Below, in pieces: positions 24,580 to 32,247 of a stretch of DNA of 64,000 nucleotides. Location of the stretch: assembly GCA_041918155.1 (NCBI GenBank), contig JAYRWH010000075.1, positions 31,547 to 95,546 on the forward strand, in the 5' to 3' direction. The notes under the pieces are model-generated. The model was not told where the DNA came from. It made no database searches and was given only the letters and a program-made list of their open reading frames with translations. This stretch comes from UBA668 sp041918155. Its GTDB lineage: Bacteria > Actinomycetota > Acidimicrobiia > Acidimicrobiales > Ilumatobacteraceae. Position 1 is the first letter of the stretch. Every line of letters begins with the position of its first letter. Position numbers and translations under genes: made by a program.

Positions 24580-24585
24580 AGCTTA
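24580..24585 (-). promoter_or_regulatory. Leaderless -10 hexamer for bcp
   Basis: TAAGCT on the minus strand, 6 nt before the bcp ATG. Confidence 0.45.
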
Positions 24586-24637
24586 CCGATGCCCGTCTGT
24601 GGAGGCGCTTGTCTCGATTCCGGCAATAGAGTCTCAA

Positions 24638-24668
24638 GTCCCTTGCAAGTGGGACCACAACTCGTGGT
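24638..24668 (+). promoter_or_regulatory. Two inverted repeats over the orphan promoter
   Basis: GTCCC/GGGAC (24638-24655) flanks the candidate -35, and ACCAC/GTGGT (24654-24668) fills the spacer up to the -10. Their overlap with the promoter suggests repression or activation by a DNA-binding protein; no regulator is encoded next to it. Confidence 0.4.
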
Positions 24669-24673
24669 ACTAT
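24643..24673 (+). promoter_or_regulatory. Orphan promoter (-35 TTGCAA, -10 TACTAT)
   Basis: TTGCAA at 24643-24648 and TACTAT at 24668-24673 are 19 nt apart. The -10 is 8 nt upstream of a GTG, the same spacing seen at many leaderless genes in the window. It reads away from bcp into an otherwise unannotated gap. Confidence 0.45.
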
Positions 24674-24681
24674 CACCCTGC

Positions 24682-24780
24682 GTGCAATCGCTTGAGGGAA
24701 CCTTCAAGCACAGCACACGAAGCGTGAAGAATCGACGGGGTGCCTGGCGGCTCCTCCCGGATGAAAGGGCACGGAGATGA
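24682..24780 (+). CDS. Possible 32-aa basic microprotein
   Basis: A GTG placed 8 nt after a TACTAT hexamer opens a 32-codon frame, MQSLEGTFKHSTRSVKNRRG at the start and rich in Arg and Lys, with no hydrophobic stretch. The start geometry matches the leaderless genes elsewhere in the window. It overlaps a 9-codon frame by ATGA and is followed by a hairpin. I do not recognise it. Alternatively the transcript is a small RNA and the frame is chance; the evidence is position only. Confidence 0.35.
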   Translation: MQSLEGTFKHSTRSVKNRRGAWRLLPDERARR

Positions 24781-24806
24781 TCAAGGTCATCGGCGGCATC
24801 AAGTGA
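24777..24806 (+). CDS. Possible 9-aa ORF coupled to the 32-aa ORF
   Basis: ATG overlaps the preceding TGA (ATGA) and has AAGGG 7 nt upstream; it encodes MIKVIGGIK and stops. It is too short to judge as a gene; listed because overlap, ribosome site and promoter all line up. Confidence 0.2.
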   Translation: MIKVIGGIK

Positions 24807-24808
24807 TG

Positions 24809-25126
24809 TCAGCCACGGCGTAGTCCGTGGCCGTAGAAACCCCCGCGAGGGCGCGCATGCGCGTGATAGTGGGTCGGGATCGAGCGCATGTTCTCGTCCA
24901 CCCAGTACTCGTATCCATATTGAGCATTCACCGCCTCACCGAGGCGCGTGAGCAGCACGACCCGAACCTCCTCAGGAGGTGTCGGGTCGTGGCATTTCCA
25001 CACCACCATCGGCGTGCAGCACGACTCGCACTCCGCGACCCAGCAGCTGTCGTCCTCGTGAAACCACTCGGTCGTGTGCGCGGCCGCACACAGCTCACAG
25101 GACGGATCATGCGGCACCGCGATCAC
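24809..25126 (-). CDS. Hypothetical protein with two CxxC-type pairs
   Basis: A 105-aa protein of unknown function. Two cysteine pairs (C10/C13 in SCELC, and CESCC near residue 33) with nearby histidines suggest a bound zinc ion. It has many aromatic and charged residues, including WFHEDDSCWVAECESC and YHAHARPRGG. It starts at GTG 25126, 11 bp after the trpA stop and on the same strand, so it is probably the last gene of the trp transcript. No family can be named with confidence. Confidence 0.6.
   Translation of the reverse strand: MIAVPHDPSCELCAAAHTTEWFHEDDSCWVAECESCCTPMVVWKCHDPTPPEEVRVVLLTRLGEAVNAQYGYEYWVDENMRSIPTHYHAHARPRGGFYGHGLRRG
24812..24831. terminator. Hairpin between the orphan small-ORF locus and the converging gene
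   Basis: GCCACGG and CCGTGGC form a 7-bp stem with a 6-nt loop, starting 6 nt after the small-ORF stop and overlapping the 3' end of the converging gene. It could end transcripts from both sides, though no T run follows. Confidence 0.4.
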
Positions 25127-25137
25127 GGGTCGCCGAA

Positions 25138-25914
25138 TCAGGCGTCCAACGCGTTGCGTACTTCGGCGACGTACTCGCCCACGGCATCTGGCCCGGCCTC
25201 GATGAGGCGGCGCACCACGGAGGCGCCCATTACGACCCCGTCGGCCACTTCACACGCCTCGCGTGCTTGGGCCGCGTTGGAAACACCCACGCCGATGAGC
25301 ACGGGTACGTCGGTGACGGCTTTCAGCCGCCGGGCCAACGCCGCGGCAGTGCCGGCCAGCGCCGATCGCTCGCCGGTGACGCCGAGCAGGCCGACCGAGT
25401 AGAGAAAGCCGCGGGCGCGAGCAGCGATGCGCGGCAGACGTTCGTCGGGGGCGGTGGGCGCGGCGAGCATCACGGTCTCGATGCCGGCCGCGTCGGCGGC
25501 GACGCACCAGGGGCCGGCCTCCTCGAGCGGCAGGTCGGGCACGATCGCCGCCACGACCCCTGCCTCGCGCAGCTGGGCGGCGAAGCGCTCATGCCCGGCG
25601 TGGTGCACCGTGTTGTAATACAGCATCACCGCGATCGGGATCGAGACGTCGAGCCCGCGCACCTCATGCAGGATGTTGACCGGGTTCGCTCCCCCATCGA
25701 GGGCCGCCTGCGACGCCTGCTGGATGATCGGCCCATCCATCACCGGATCGCTGAACGGGATGCCGATCTCGATCGCATCGGCACCGCCGGCAGCGGCGGC
25801 GCGCACGGCGGTCTGCCAGCCGGGGAACCCACCGGTGATGTACGGCACGAGCAGCTTGCGCCCGGCCGCCCGCTTGGTGCGGAACTCGGTCTCCATGACT
25901 CCGTACGTACTCAC
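25138..25914 (-). CDS. trpA: Tryptophan synthase alpha chain
   Basis: Releases indole from indole-3-glycerol phosphate and passes it to TrpB. The catalytic Glu and Asp lie in ADAIEIGIPFSDPVMDGP, with phosphate-binding segments GVTG and GVGVSNAAQA further on. GTG 25914 overlaps the trpB stop (GTGA) and gives 258 aa, a normal length; ATG 25896 is the alternative. It is the penultimate gene of the trp transcript. Confidence 0.95.
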   Translation of the reverse strand: MSTYGVMETEFRTKRAAGRKLLVPYITGGFPGWQTAVRAAAAGGADAIEIGIPFSDPVMDGPIIQQASQAALDGGANPVNILHEVRGLDVSIPIAVMLYYNTVHHAGHERFAAQLREAGVVAAIVPDLPLEEAGPWCVAADAAGIETVMLAAPTAPDERLPRIAARARGFLYSVGLLGVTGERSALAGTAAALARRLKAVTDVPVLIGVGVSNAAQAREACEVADGVVMGASVVRRLIEAGPDAVGEYVAEVRNALDA

Positions 25915-27071
25915 AGGGCCAACACATCCATCATCTGTGCGACATCCTTGTCGCCGCGGCCGGAGAGATTCATCAACACCGTCTGGCCCTGCATCGTGGG
26001 GGCTGCACGCACGATCCAAGCCAGCGCGTGGGCGGGTTCGAGGGCGGGGATGATTCCCTCCGCGCGCGACAGCAGTTGGAACGCCTCGATCACCTCGGCG
26101 TCGGTGACGTTGGGGTACTCGGCCCGGCCGATCGAGGCGAGGTACGAGTGCTCGGGGCCGACGCCCGGGTAGTCGAGCCCGGCCGAGATGCTGTGCGCCT
26201 CCAGCACCTGGCCGTATTCGTCCTGCATGAGGTAGCTGCGCATGCCGTGTACCACGCCCGGCTGGGCCCGGGCCACAGCGGCCCCACCGGCGGGCTCGAC
26301 CCCGACCAGCCGGGTGCGATCATCGACGAAGCCGCTGAACAGACCGATCGCGTTGGACCCGCCGCCGACGCAGGCCACCGCAACATCCGGCACATCGCCG
26401 AACATCTCGATGCTCTGCGCGCGGGCCTCCTGGCCCACGACACGGTGGAACTCGCGCACCATCCACGGATACGGGTGCGGGCCCATCACCGACCCGAGGC
26501 AGTAGTGACTGGTCTCCACGGTGGCCACCCAATCGCGCATCGCCTCGTTGACCGCGTCCTTCAAGGTGCGGCTGCCACTGTGCACGGCCTCCACCTCGCT
26601 ACCGAGCAGCTTCATGCGGAACACGTTGAGCGCCTGGCGCTCCACATCGACCGCACCCATGTACACCTTGCACTCCATGCCGAGCAGCGCCGCAGCGGTG
26701 GCCGACGCCACGCCGTGCTGGCCGGCGCCGGTTTCGGCGACCAGGCGCCTCTTGCCCATCCGCTTGGCGAGCAGCGCCTGGCCGAGCACATTGTTGATCT
26801 TGTGCGAGCCGGTGTGGTTGAGATCTTCACGCTTGAGCACCAGGCGCACGCCGAGCCTTGCGCCGAGTTGCTTGCACTCGGTGAGGATCGAAGGGCGGCC
26901 GGCATACGTGCGCAACACATGATCGAGTTCGGCACGGAACACGGAATCGGCCCAGGCCTCCGTGAACGCTGCTTCGAGTTCTTGGCACGCGGGCACCAGC
27001 GTCTCGGGCACAAACCGGCCACCGAACTCGCCGAAGCGACCACTGGCCGACGGCTCTGCCATCAGCGACAT
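25911..27071 (-). CDS. trpB: Tryptophan synthase beta chain
   Basis: PLP-dependent condensation of indole with serine to make tryptophan. In the 386-aa protein K91 in HTGSHKINN binds PLP, and GGGSNAIG binds the cofactor phosphate. ATG 27071 is preceded by GGAGAG at good spacing, better than upstream in-frame starts. It lies 28 bp after trpF and overlaps trpA, with which it forms the channelled alpha2-beta2 complex. Confidence 0.97.
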   Translation of the reverse strand: MSLMAEPSASGRFGEFGGRFVPETLVPACQELEAAFTEAWADSVFRAELDHVLRTYAGRPSILTECKQLGARLGVRLVLKREDLNHTGSHKINNVLGQALLAKRMGKRRLVAETGAGQHGVASATAAALLGMECKVYMGAVDVERQALNVFRMKLLGSEVEAVHSGSRTLKDAVNEAMRDWVATVETSHYCLGSVMGPHPYPWMVREFHRVVGQEARAQSIEMFGDVPDVAVACVGGGSNAIGLFSGFVDDRTRLVGVEPAGGAAVARAQPGVVHGMRSYLMQDEYGQVLEAHSISAGLDYPGVGPEHSYLASIGRAEYPNVTDAEVIEAFQLLSRAEGIIPALEPAHALAWIVRAAPTMQGQTVLMNLSGRGDKDVAQMMDVLAL

Positions 27072-27099
27072 CACAGCTCTCCGTTCACTTGCACGGTGT

Positions 27100-27756
27100 T
27101 CACTCGTCGTCGGCCCAGTCGTAGGGCATGACATCGGGCCCCACGTGGCGCAGCGGTGCGGCAGATCGGGCCCGTTCGATGAAGGCCTTCACCTTCAGGG
27201 CATCCTTCTTGCCGGGCGAGCGCTCGACACCGGACGAGACATCGACCCCCCAGGGCTGCACGGTGCGCACGCCCTCAGCGACGTTCTCGGGAGTGAGCCC
27301 CCCGGCGAGGATGATCCGCGGGCCAGGGGCCACATCGTCGACGAGGCCCCAGTCGAACACCCGTCCCGACCCGGGCGCGGGGGCATCGACGAGGATCAGG
27401 TCGGTGCCGAACTGGTCGGCGCGGCGGGCATCGGCGGAACCGGCGACGACCGCCTTGATGACCCAGCGCAGGTTGCGCGCGACCTCTTCGACGATCGCCG
27501 GCGACTCGTGCCCATGTAACTGCGCGGCCTTCAGGCCGGCGCGGTTGATGGTGTCGATCACGCGCTCGGGGTGTTCGTCACGGAACACACCGACGGTGAG
27601 GATCTCGGGCGGCAGGCGGCGGGTGATGTCGTACACCTGCTGGGCGGCGACCTGCCGGGGCGATGGTGCGAAGACGAACCCGACCGCGTCCGCACCCATC
27701 GCAACGGCGAGGAGCGCGTCGTCCTCGTTGGTGATGCCGCAGATCTTGACGAACAT
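27100..27756 (-). CDS. trpF: Phosphoribosylanthranilate isomerase
   Basis: Third step of tryptophan synthesis. The 218-aa TIM barrel starts with MFVKICGITN, carrying the catalytic cysteine in KICGI, and has the catalytic Asp in LILVDAPAPGSG and phosphate-binding ILAGGLTPENV and GVDVSSGVE. TACCGT lies 8 nt upstream of the ATG, so trpF may have its own leaderless start besides readthrough from trpC. Confidence 0.95.
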   Translation of the reverse strand: MFVKICGITNEDDALLAVAMGADAVGFVFAPSPRQVAAQQVYDITRRLPPEILTVGVFRDEHPERVIDTINRAGLKAAQLHGHESPAIVEEVARNLRWVIKAVVAGSADARRADQFGTDLILVDAPAPGSGRVFDWGLVDDVAPGPRIILAGGLTPENVAEGVRTVQPWGVDVSSGVERSPGKKDALKVKAFIERARSAAPLRHVGPDVMPYDWADDE

Positions 27757-27764
27757 TCGTACCC

Positions 27765-27770
27765 ACGGTA
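27765..27770 (-). promoter_or_regulatory. Leaderless -10 hexamer for trpF
   Basis: TACCGT on the minus strand, 8 nt before the trpF ATG. Confidence 0.4.
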
Positions 27771-27817
27771 CCCGCGACGTGCCGGCGCGGCCCGGTATTT
27801 CCATCGGCGTCGTTCGT

Positions 27818-28156
27818 TCAGAGGTCTGGGTCGTCCAAGATCTCGCGTACCTCTTGCGCACACCGGCAGGCGACGGCGATCTTGGCAGCCCACTCGAGCG
27901 CCTCCTCGCGTGACCGCACGTCGATGATCGAGAACCCGCCGACGACCGCCTTGGTCTCGGGGTACGGGCCATCGGTGATCGTCCCGTCCGTGGCGACGAT
28001 GCTCGCCCGCTGGCTCATCACCCCACCGCCGAACACCCACACGCCGGCCGTCTGCGCCTCGCGCACCACCTTGTGCGAGGCGGCGCTCACCTCGGGCAGG
28101 TCCTCCTCCGCGAAGGTCATCGCCCCGTCATCGAACGAGATCAGGTATCGGGTCAT
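27818..28156 (-). CDS. YCII/DGPF-domain protein
   Basis: A 112-aa protein of the YCII-related (DGPFAETK) family: MTRYLISFDDG at the start, and DGPYPETKAVVGGFSIIDV, the family hallmark, near residue 65. These are small dimeric ferredoxin-like folds of poorly known function, sometimes found with ECF sigma factors. Here it sits inside the trp block between trpC and trpF, with AGGAG 8 nt before the ATG. A role in tryptophan metabolism is not established. Confidence 0.8.
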   Translation of the reverse strand: MTRYLISFDDGAMTFAEEDLPEVSAASHKVVREAQTAGVWVFGGGVMSQRASIVATDGTITDGPYPETKAVVGGFSIIDVRSREEALEWAAKIAVACRCAQEVREILDDPDL

Positions 28157-28251
28157 CTCACGGCTCCTGTCCTGGCCGCCTCGCATCGTGCCCGACGCGG
28201 CCGACAATGTCCAGTGAGCAGCACCAACCGGCCGGCTCCGGCCGGCGACGT

Positions 28252-29028
28252 TCAGGCGCTGGTGAGCGCGGCAACCGCAGCGGCCGGGTCGCCGGAGGTC
28301 ACCAGCGACTCGCCCACCAACACGGCGTGGTAGCCGGCCGCCCTCAGCGATGCCGCGTCGGCGGGGCCGCGCACCCCGCTCTCGGCCACCCGCACGACAC
28401 CGGCGGGCATCAGCCCGGCCATGCGCACAGCTCGCTCGTGGTCGACCTCGAAGGTGACCAGGTCGCGCTGGTTGACGCCCACCATCGTGGCCCCGGCCGC
28501 CAGCGCCACTTCCATCTCGGCCTCGTCGTGGATCTCCACCAGCACGTCGAGACCGACCTCGGTGGCGAGCCGGTGGAACGCGACCAGCTCCGCGCCATCG
28601 AGCGCGGCGGCGATGAGCAGCACACAATCGGCCCCCATCAACCGGGCGTCGAGCACGTCGTGTTCGCTGACGGTGAAGTCCTTGCGCAACACGGGCAACG
28701 AGCACGCCCCGCGGGACGCCTGCAGATCGCCGACGGAGCCGCCGAAGAACTCCTCGTCGGTGAGCACCGACAAGCACGAGGCGCCACCGCGCTCGTACTC
28801 CCCCGCCAACAGCACCGGGTCGAGACCAACGGCGAGGTCGCCCTTCGAGGGTGAGCGGCGCTTCACCTCACTGATCACCGCGAGGTGCGAGCACCCGGCC
28901 AACGCGGCGCGGAAGCCCCGCGCGGGGGCTGCCGAACGCGCCTCCGCGAGCAGGGCTTCGATCGAGCGCGTGTCCGCCGCTGCCACCTCACGGTGGCGGG
29001 CGATGATGCGATCGAGGTAGGTGGCCAT
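28252..29028 (-). CDS. trpC: Indole-3-glycerol-phosphate synthase
   Basis: Closes the indole ring in tryptophan synthesis. The 258-aa TIM barrel carries the catalytic Glu and Lys in VISEVKRRSPSKGDL, the second Lys in LPVLRKDF, and the phosphate site VAESGVRG. The start is ATG 29028; an in-frame start 15 nt upstream cannot be excluded. Anthranilate synthase and TrpD are not in the window, so those genes must lie elsewhere. Confidence 0.95.
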   Translation of the reverse strand: MATYLDRIIARHREVAAADTRSIEALLAEARSAAPARGFRAALAGCSHLAVISEVKRRSPSKGDLAVGLDPVLLAGEYERGGASCLSVLTDEEFFGGSVGDLQASRGACSLPVLRKDFTVSEHDVLDARLMGADCVLLIAAALDGAELVAFHRLATEVGLDVLVEIHDEAEMEVALAAGATMVGVNQRDLVTFEVDHERAVRMAGLMPAGVVRVAESGVRGPADAASLRAAGYHAVLVGESLVTSGDPAAAVAALTSA

Positions 29029-29054
29029 GGTGCTGGAAGCGGGCGACCGAGGGG

Positions 29055-29360
29055 TCAGAGACCCTTGCCCGTGAGCGGGCTGAGGAAGGTGAACTCCACC
29101 TTGCCGCCGACGTACTCCGCCATACCCTTGCTGAAGGCCTTGAACCAGTCGGCGCCACCGTGGGCGATGAGCGCCTCCTGCCCGGTGTACATCTCCCACA
29201 TGTAGAGCACGTCGGCATCGTTGGGGTCTTCGAGGGCGATGTACTGCAGGGTGCCCTCCTCGGCCATCGTGTTCTCGATCGCGCCTTCCAGCGCGGCGAG
29301 CGCCGTCTGACGCGTACCCGGCTTCAGCGGGATCTTGACCCATGCGACGAGCTTGCTCAT
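29055..29360 (-). CDS. Small ABM-like (antibiotic biosynthesis monooxygenase fold) protein
   Basis: A 101-aa protein with the dimeric alpha/beta-barrel pattern: VAWVKIPLKPGTR, LQYIALEDPNDADVLYMWEMYTG, then an alpha segment. Members include heme-degrading and quinone-forming monooxygenases as well as proteins without known activity. Start ATG 29360 has GGAGG 13 nt upstream. It is the first gene of the trp-containing minus-strand run, 26 bp from trpC. Confidence 0.7.
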   Translation of the reverse strand: MSKLVAWVKIPLKPGTRQTALAALEGAIENTMAEEGTLQYIALEDPNDADVLYMWEMYTGQEALIAHGGADWFKAFSKGMAEYVGGKVEFTFLSPLTGKGL

Positions 29361-29431
29361 TCCCTGTTCCTCCATCTCGCACACATCCGGCGGTGCGCCC
29401 CGGCACGGTACCAGCGTGGCAGCATGAGCCC

Positions 29432-30112
29432 GTGGCCGAAGCGGAACGAACGATCGTCATCATCGAGGACGACCCGAACATCGCCGACCTGCTCGACATG
29501 TATCTGCGCGACTCGGGCTTCCGGGTGTTGCAGGCAGGTGCCGGAGAACGTGGCTTGGAGTTGATCGAGCAGCACCGCCCGGCCCTCGTGGTGCTCGACA
29601 TCGGCCTGCCCGACATCGACGGCTTCGAGGTGTGTCGCCGTGTGCGTACCCGCAGCTCGGTGCCCGTGCTGTTCCTCACCGCCCGCGACGGCGAGATCGA
29701 CCGCATCCTCGGCCTCGAGCTGGGGGCCGACGACTATGTCACCAAGCCGTTCAGCCCACGTGAGATCGTCGCCAGGGTGAAGGCGATCCTGCGCCGCGGC
29801 CAACCCGACACCCGCGACCAGCACGACGTGGTGCACATCGGCGAGGAGTACACGGTCGACATCACCCGCCGCGAAGCCCGCCATGGCGACGAGGTGGTCG
29901 CGCTCGCCACCCGCGAGTTCGACCTGATCGCCCACTTCGCCCGCAACCAGGGCATCGCGCTCACCCGCCAGCAGCTGATCGACGGGGTGTGGGGCGCCGA
30001 TTGGTACGGCGACGACCGCACCGTCGACGTGCACGTGCGCCAACTGCGCAAGAAGCTCGGCGACGACCTGCCGCTGGCCACGGTGTGGGGCGTCGGCTAC
30101 CGGCTCGGGTAG
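29432..30112 (+). CDS. OmpR-family response regulator
   Basis: A 226-aa DNA-binding regulator. The receiver domain (about 7-120) has acidic pocket EDD at 12-14, phosphoacceptor D56 in VVLDIGLPD and the KPF lysine; the C-terminal winged helix ends in the usual TVDVHVRQLRKKLGDD and VWGVGYRLG. GTG 29432 is the only start that gives a normal N-terminus. It lies 58 bp before the sensor kinase gene and should be its partner. Targets and signal are unknown. Confidence 0.92.
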   Translation: MAEAERTIVIIEDDPNIADLLDMYLRDSGFRVLQAGAGERGLELIEQHRPALVVLDIGLPDIDGFEVCRRVRTRSSVPVLFLTARDGEIDRILGLELGADDYVTKPFSPREIVARVKAILRRGQPDTRDQHDVVHIGEEYTVDITRREARHGDEVVALATREFDLIAHFARNQGIALTRQQLIDGVWGADWYGDDRTVDVHVRQLRKKLGDDLPLATVWGVGYRLG

Positions 30113-30170
30113 GCAGCATCGTGGCCGGCTCTCACACATCCTTCACACCTTCCCGGCAGCGTGGTGGGCG

Positions 30171-31544
30171 ATGACCCGTCGTCTCGCGTTCGTGATCGTC
30201 GGTGTGGTGATCGCCACCCTGCTGCTGGCCGGGGCCGGCACACTGGCCCTCTCCGCAGTGCGAGCGCGCACCACCTCGATCGCCGACGTACGCGACCACG
30301 CGACACAGATCGCGGAGAACATCGACGAGGTGCTGCAGACCGAAGCACCGCTCGACACCGTCGAGGGTCAGCGCCAGCTGCGCACCCGCCTCCGGCTGCT
30401 CAGCGTGGTGCGCTCGACGATGGCGGTCGACGACCTCGTGGTGCTCACCGCCGACCAGAGCGGGCGGTTGCAGGGCGAGCCACTCCCGAGCCCCCTCACG
30501 ATCGAGGACATCGACCCCGAACAGCTCGGCCTCGGGTTCACCGTGTCCGGCAGCCGCAACCGGGTGGCCTACGCCGCAGTACCGGTCACGGGGCCCAACG
30601 ATCGCCTCTGGGTGGTCGTCGCGACCCGCCGCATCGAGAGCGGTCTCGGAGCCGGCGTGGTGCTGTTCCTGTGGGCCTCGGGCGCCACGATCCTGCTCGG
30701 GTTGGGTGCCGCTTACCTGCTCGGCCGCCACCTCAGCCGCCCCATTCGCGACGCCACGGCGGCTTCGCAGGCGATCGCCGCCGGACGGCTGGGCACACGG
30801 TTGCGGCCACCGCCGGCGCACCGCCACGACGAACTCTCCGACCTCGTGCACAACATCAACGACATGGCGTCGTCGCTCGAGCGGTCGCGCACGCTCGAGC
30901 AGCAGTTCCTGTTGTCGGTGAGCCACGATCTGCGCACCCCACTCACCTCCATCCGCGGCTACGCAGAGGCGATCGAGGACGGCGCCGGCGACCCGAAGAA
31001 GGCGGCGGCCGTGATCCGCGGCGAGTCGCGACGGCTCGAGCGGCTCGTGGCCGACCTGCTCGACCTCGCCAAGCTGCAGTCGAAGGCGTTCACGATCGAC
31101 CTGCGCCAGCTCGACGTGTCGGCCGCGGTGGCGACGGCGGCCGATGGTGCGGCCGGCTCGTGGCCCGATGTCGAGTTCCACGCCGTCACCTCCGCACCGA
31201 TCACGGTGATCGCCGACGCCGATCGGCTCGGCCAGGTGCTGTCCAACCTCGTGGAGAACGCGGCCAAGTACGCGCGCACGAAGGTGATCCTCTCCACGCG
31301 GGTGGAGGGTGGGCATGCCGTCGTCACCGTCGACGACGACGGCCCCGGCATCTCGCCCGACGATCTGCCCCATGTGTTCGAGCGGTTGTACGTGGCCCGC
31401 CACGCGCCCGAACGCAAGGAGAACTCCAGCGGTCTCGGGCTGGCGATCGTGGCCGAACTGGTGGCGGCGATGGGCGGCGATGCGAGCGCCGGCGCCGCCC
31501 CCGGTGGGGGCGCCCGCTTCGGCGTGCGCCTGCCCCTGGCGTGA
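30171..31544 (+). CDS. Sensor histidine kinase
   Basis: A 457-aa membrane kinase. TM1 is about 6-28 and TM2 about 158-184, enclosing an extracytoplasmic sensor of some 130 residues. A HAMP domain follows (185-240), then a dimerisation domain with phosphorylated H252 in SVSHDLRTPLTS, and an ATPase domain with N box NLVENAAKYA, DDDGPGI and GLGLAIV. It works with the response regulator just upstream. The extracytoplasmic domain has no motif I recognise. Confidence 0.92.
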   Translation: MTRRLAFVIVGVVIATLLLAGAGTLALSAVRARTTSIADVRDHATQIAENIDEVLQTEAPLDTVEGQRQLRTRLRLLSVVRSTMAVDDLVVLTADQSGRLQGEPLPSPLTIEDIDPEQLGLGFTVSGSRNRVAYAAVPVTGPNDRLWVVVATRRIESGLGAGVVLFLWASGATILLGLGAAYLLGRHLSRPIRDATAASQAIAAGRLGTRLRPPPAHRHDELSDLVHNINDMASSLERSRTLEQQFLLSVSHDLRTPLTSIRGYAEAIEDGAGDPKKAAAVIRGESRRLERLVADLLDLAKLQSKAFTIDLRQLDVSAAVATAADGAAGSWPDVEFHAVTSAPITVIADADRLGQVLSNLVENAAKYARTKVILSTRVEGGHAVVTVDDDGPGISPDDLPHVFERLYVARHAPERKENSSGLGLAIVAELVAAMGGDASAGAAPGGGARFGVRLPLA

Positions 31545-31553
31545 GGGCGGCCC

Positions 31554-31559
31554 TAGTAT
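31554..31559 (+). promoter_or_regulatory. Leaderless -10 hexamer for the DinB-like gene
   Basis: TAGTAT, 9 nt before the ATG at 31569; a near-consensus -10. Confidence 0.5.
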
Positions 31560-31568
31560 GCTCGGGCG

Positions 31569-32243
31569 ATGCCGCTGAGGGTGGTCGTCGAGCGGGGGCC
31601 GAAGAACAAGAAGTCCGTCGCGTTCGCGGTCGACTGGCCGGGCTGGAGCCGCGGCGCCAAGACGGCGGAGCTGGCGGTCGAGACGCTCGCCGCGTACCGC
31701 GAGCGCTATCGACCCGTCGCAGTCGCCGCCGGCCTCGGCGCGGAGTTCGACGCTGCTGGTGACTTCGAGGTGGTCGAGGACCACGTCGGCCCCGGGTCGA
31801 CGGACTTCTGGGGCATCTCCTTCGCGCCGTCGTCGCTCGAGACCGAACCGATGAGCGACGCGGAGCTCGACCGCAAGATCGCGCTCCTTCAGGCTTGCTG
31901 GGGCTACTTCGACGCGGTGGCCGCGCGGGTGTCGGCCGAGATGCAGAAGGGGCCGCGCGGCGGGGGCCGCGATCGCGACCGGATCATTCGCCACACCATC
32001 CGCACCGAGAGCGAGGACTTCGCCAAGCAGGTCGGGCTGCGGATACCCGAGGAGGGCGCGCTGACCCCAGCGGGCCTGGCCGACCACCGGGCCTCGTACA
32101 TCGCCGCGATCCGCGCCTACAACGCCGGCGAGGGCAAGCGGATGCGCTCGTGGAACCTGCCCTTCCTCGTGCGCCACAGCGGCTACCACTCGATGGATCA
32201 CGCCTGGGAGATGGTCGACAAGGACCTCACCGGCAGGCCGTGA
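31569..32243 (+). CDS. Hypothetical protein, possible DinB-like fold
   Basis: A 224-aa protein. The first 60 residues (WPGWSRGAKTAELAVETLAAY) loosely resemble HicB-type folds. The rest looks like a four-helix DinB-like domain, with GPRGGGRDRDRIIRHTIRTE in the middle and RHSGYHSMDHAWEM near the end, where histidines could bind a metal. Function unknown; DinB proteins include mycothiol- and bacillithiol-dependent transferases. Expressed from its own near-consensus promoter and convergent with glyS, 4 bp apart. Confidence 0.6.
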   Translation: MPLRVVVERGPKNKKSVAFAVDWPGWSRGAKTAELAVETLAAYRERYRPVAVAAGLGAEFDAAGDFEVVEDHVGPGSTDFWGISFAPSSLETEPMSDAELDRKIALLQACWGYFDAVAARVSAEMQKGPRGGGRDRDRIIRHTIRTESEDFAKQVGLRIPEEGALTPAGLADHRASYIAAIRAYNAGEGKRMRSWNLPFLVRHSGYHSMDHAWEMVDKDLTGRP

Positions 32244-32247
32244 ACCC

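Noticed and set aside
29361..29431. trp attenuator or leader peptide upstream of the trp block
   Set aside because: No Trp-rich short frame or paired terminator hairpins were seen before the first minus-strand gene.
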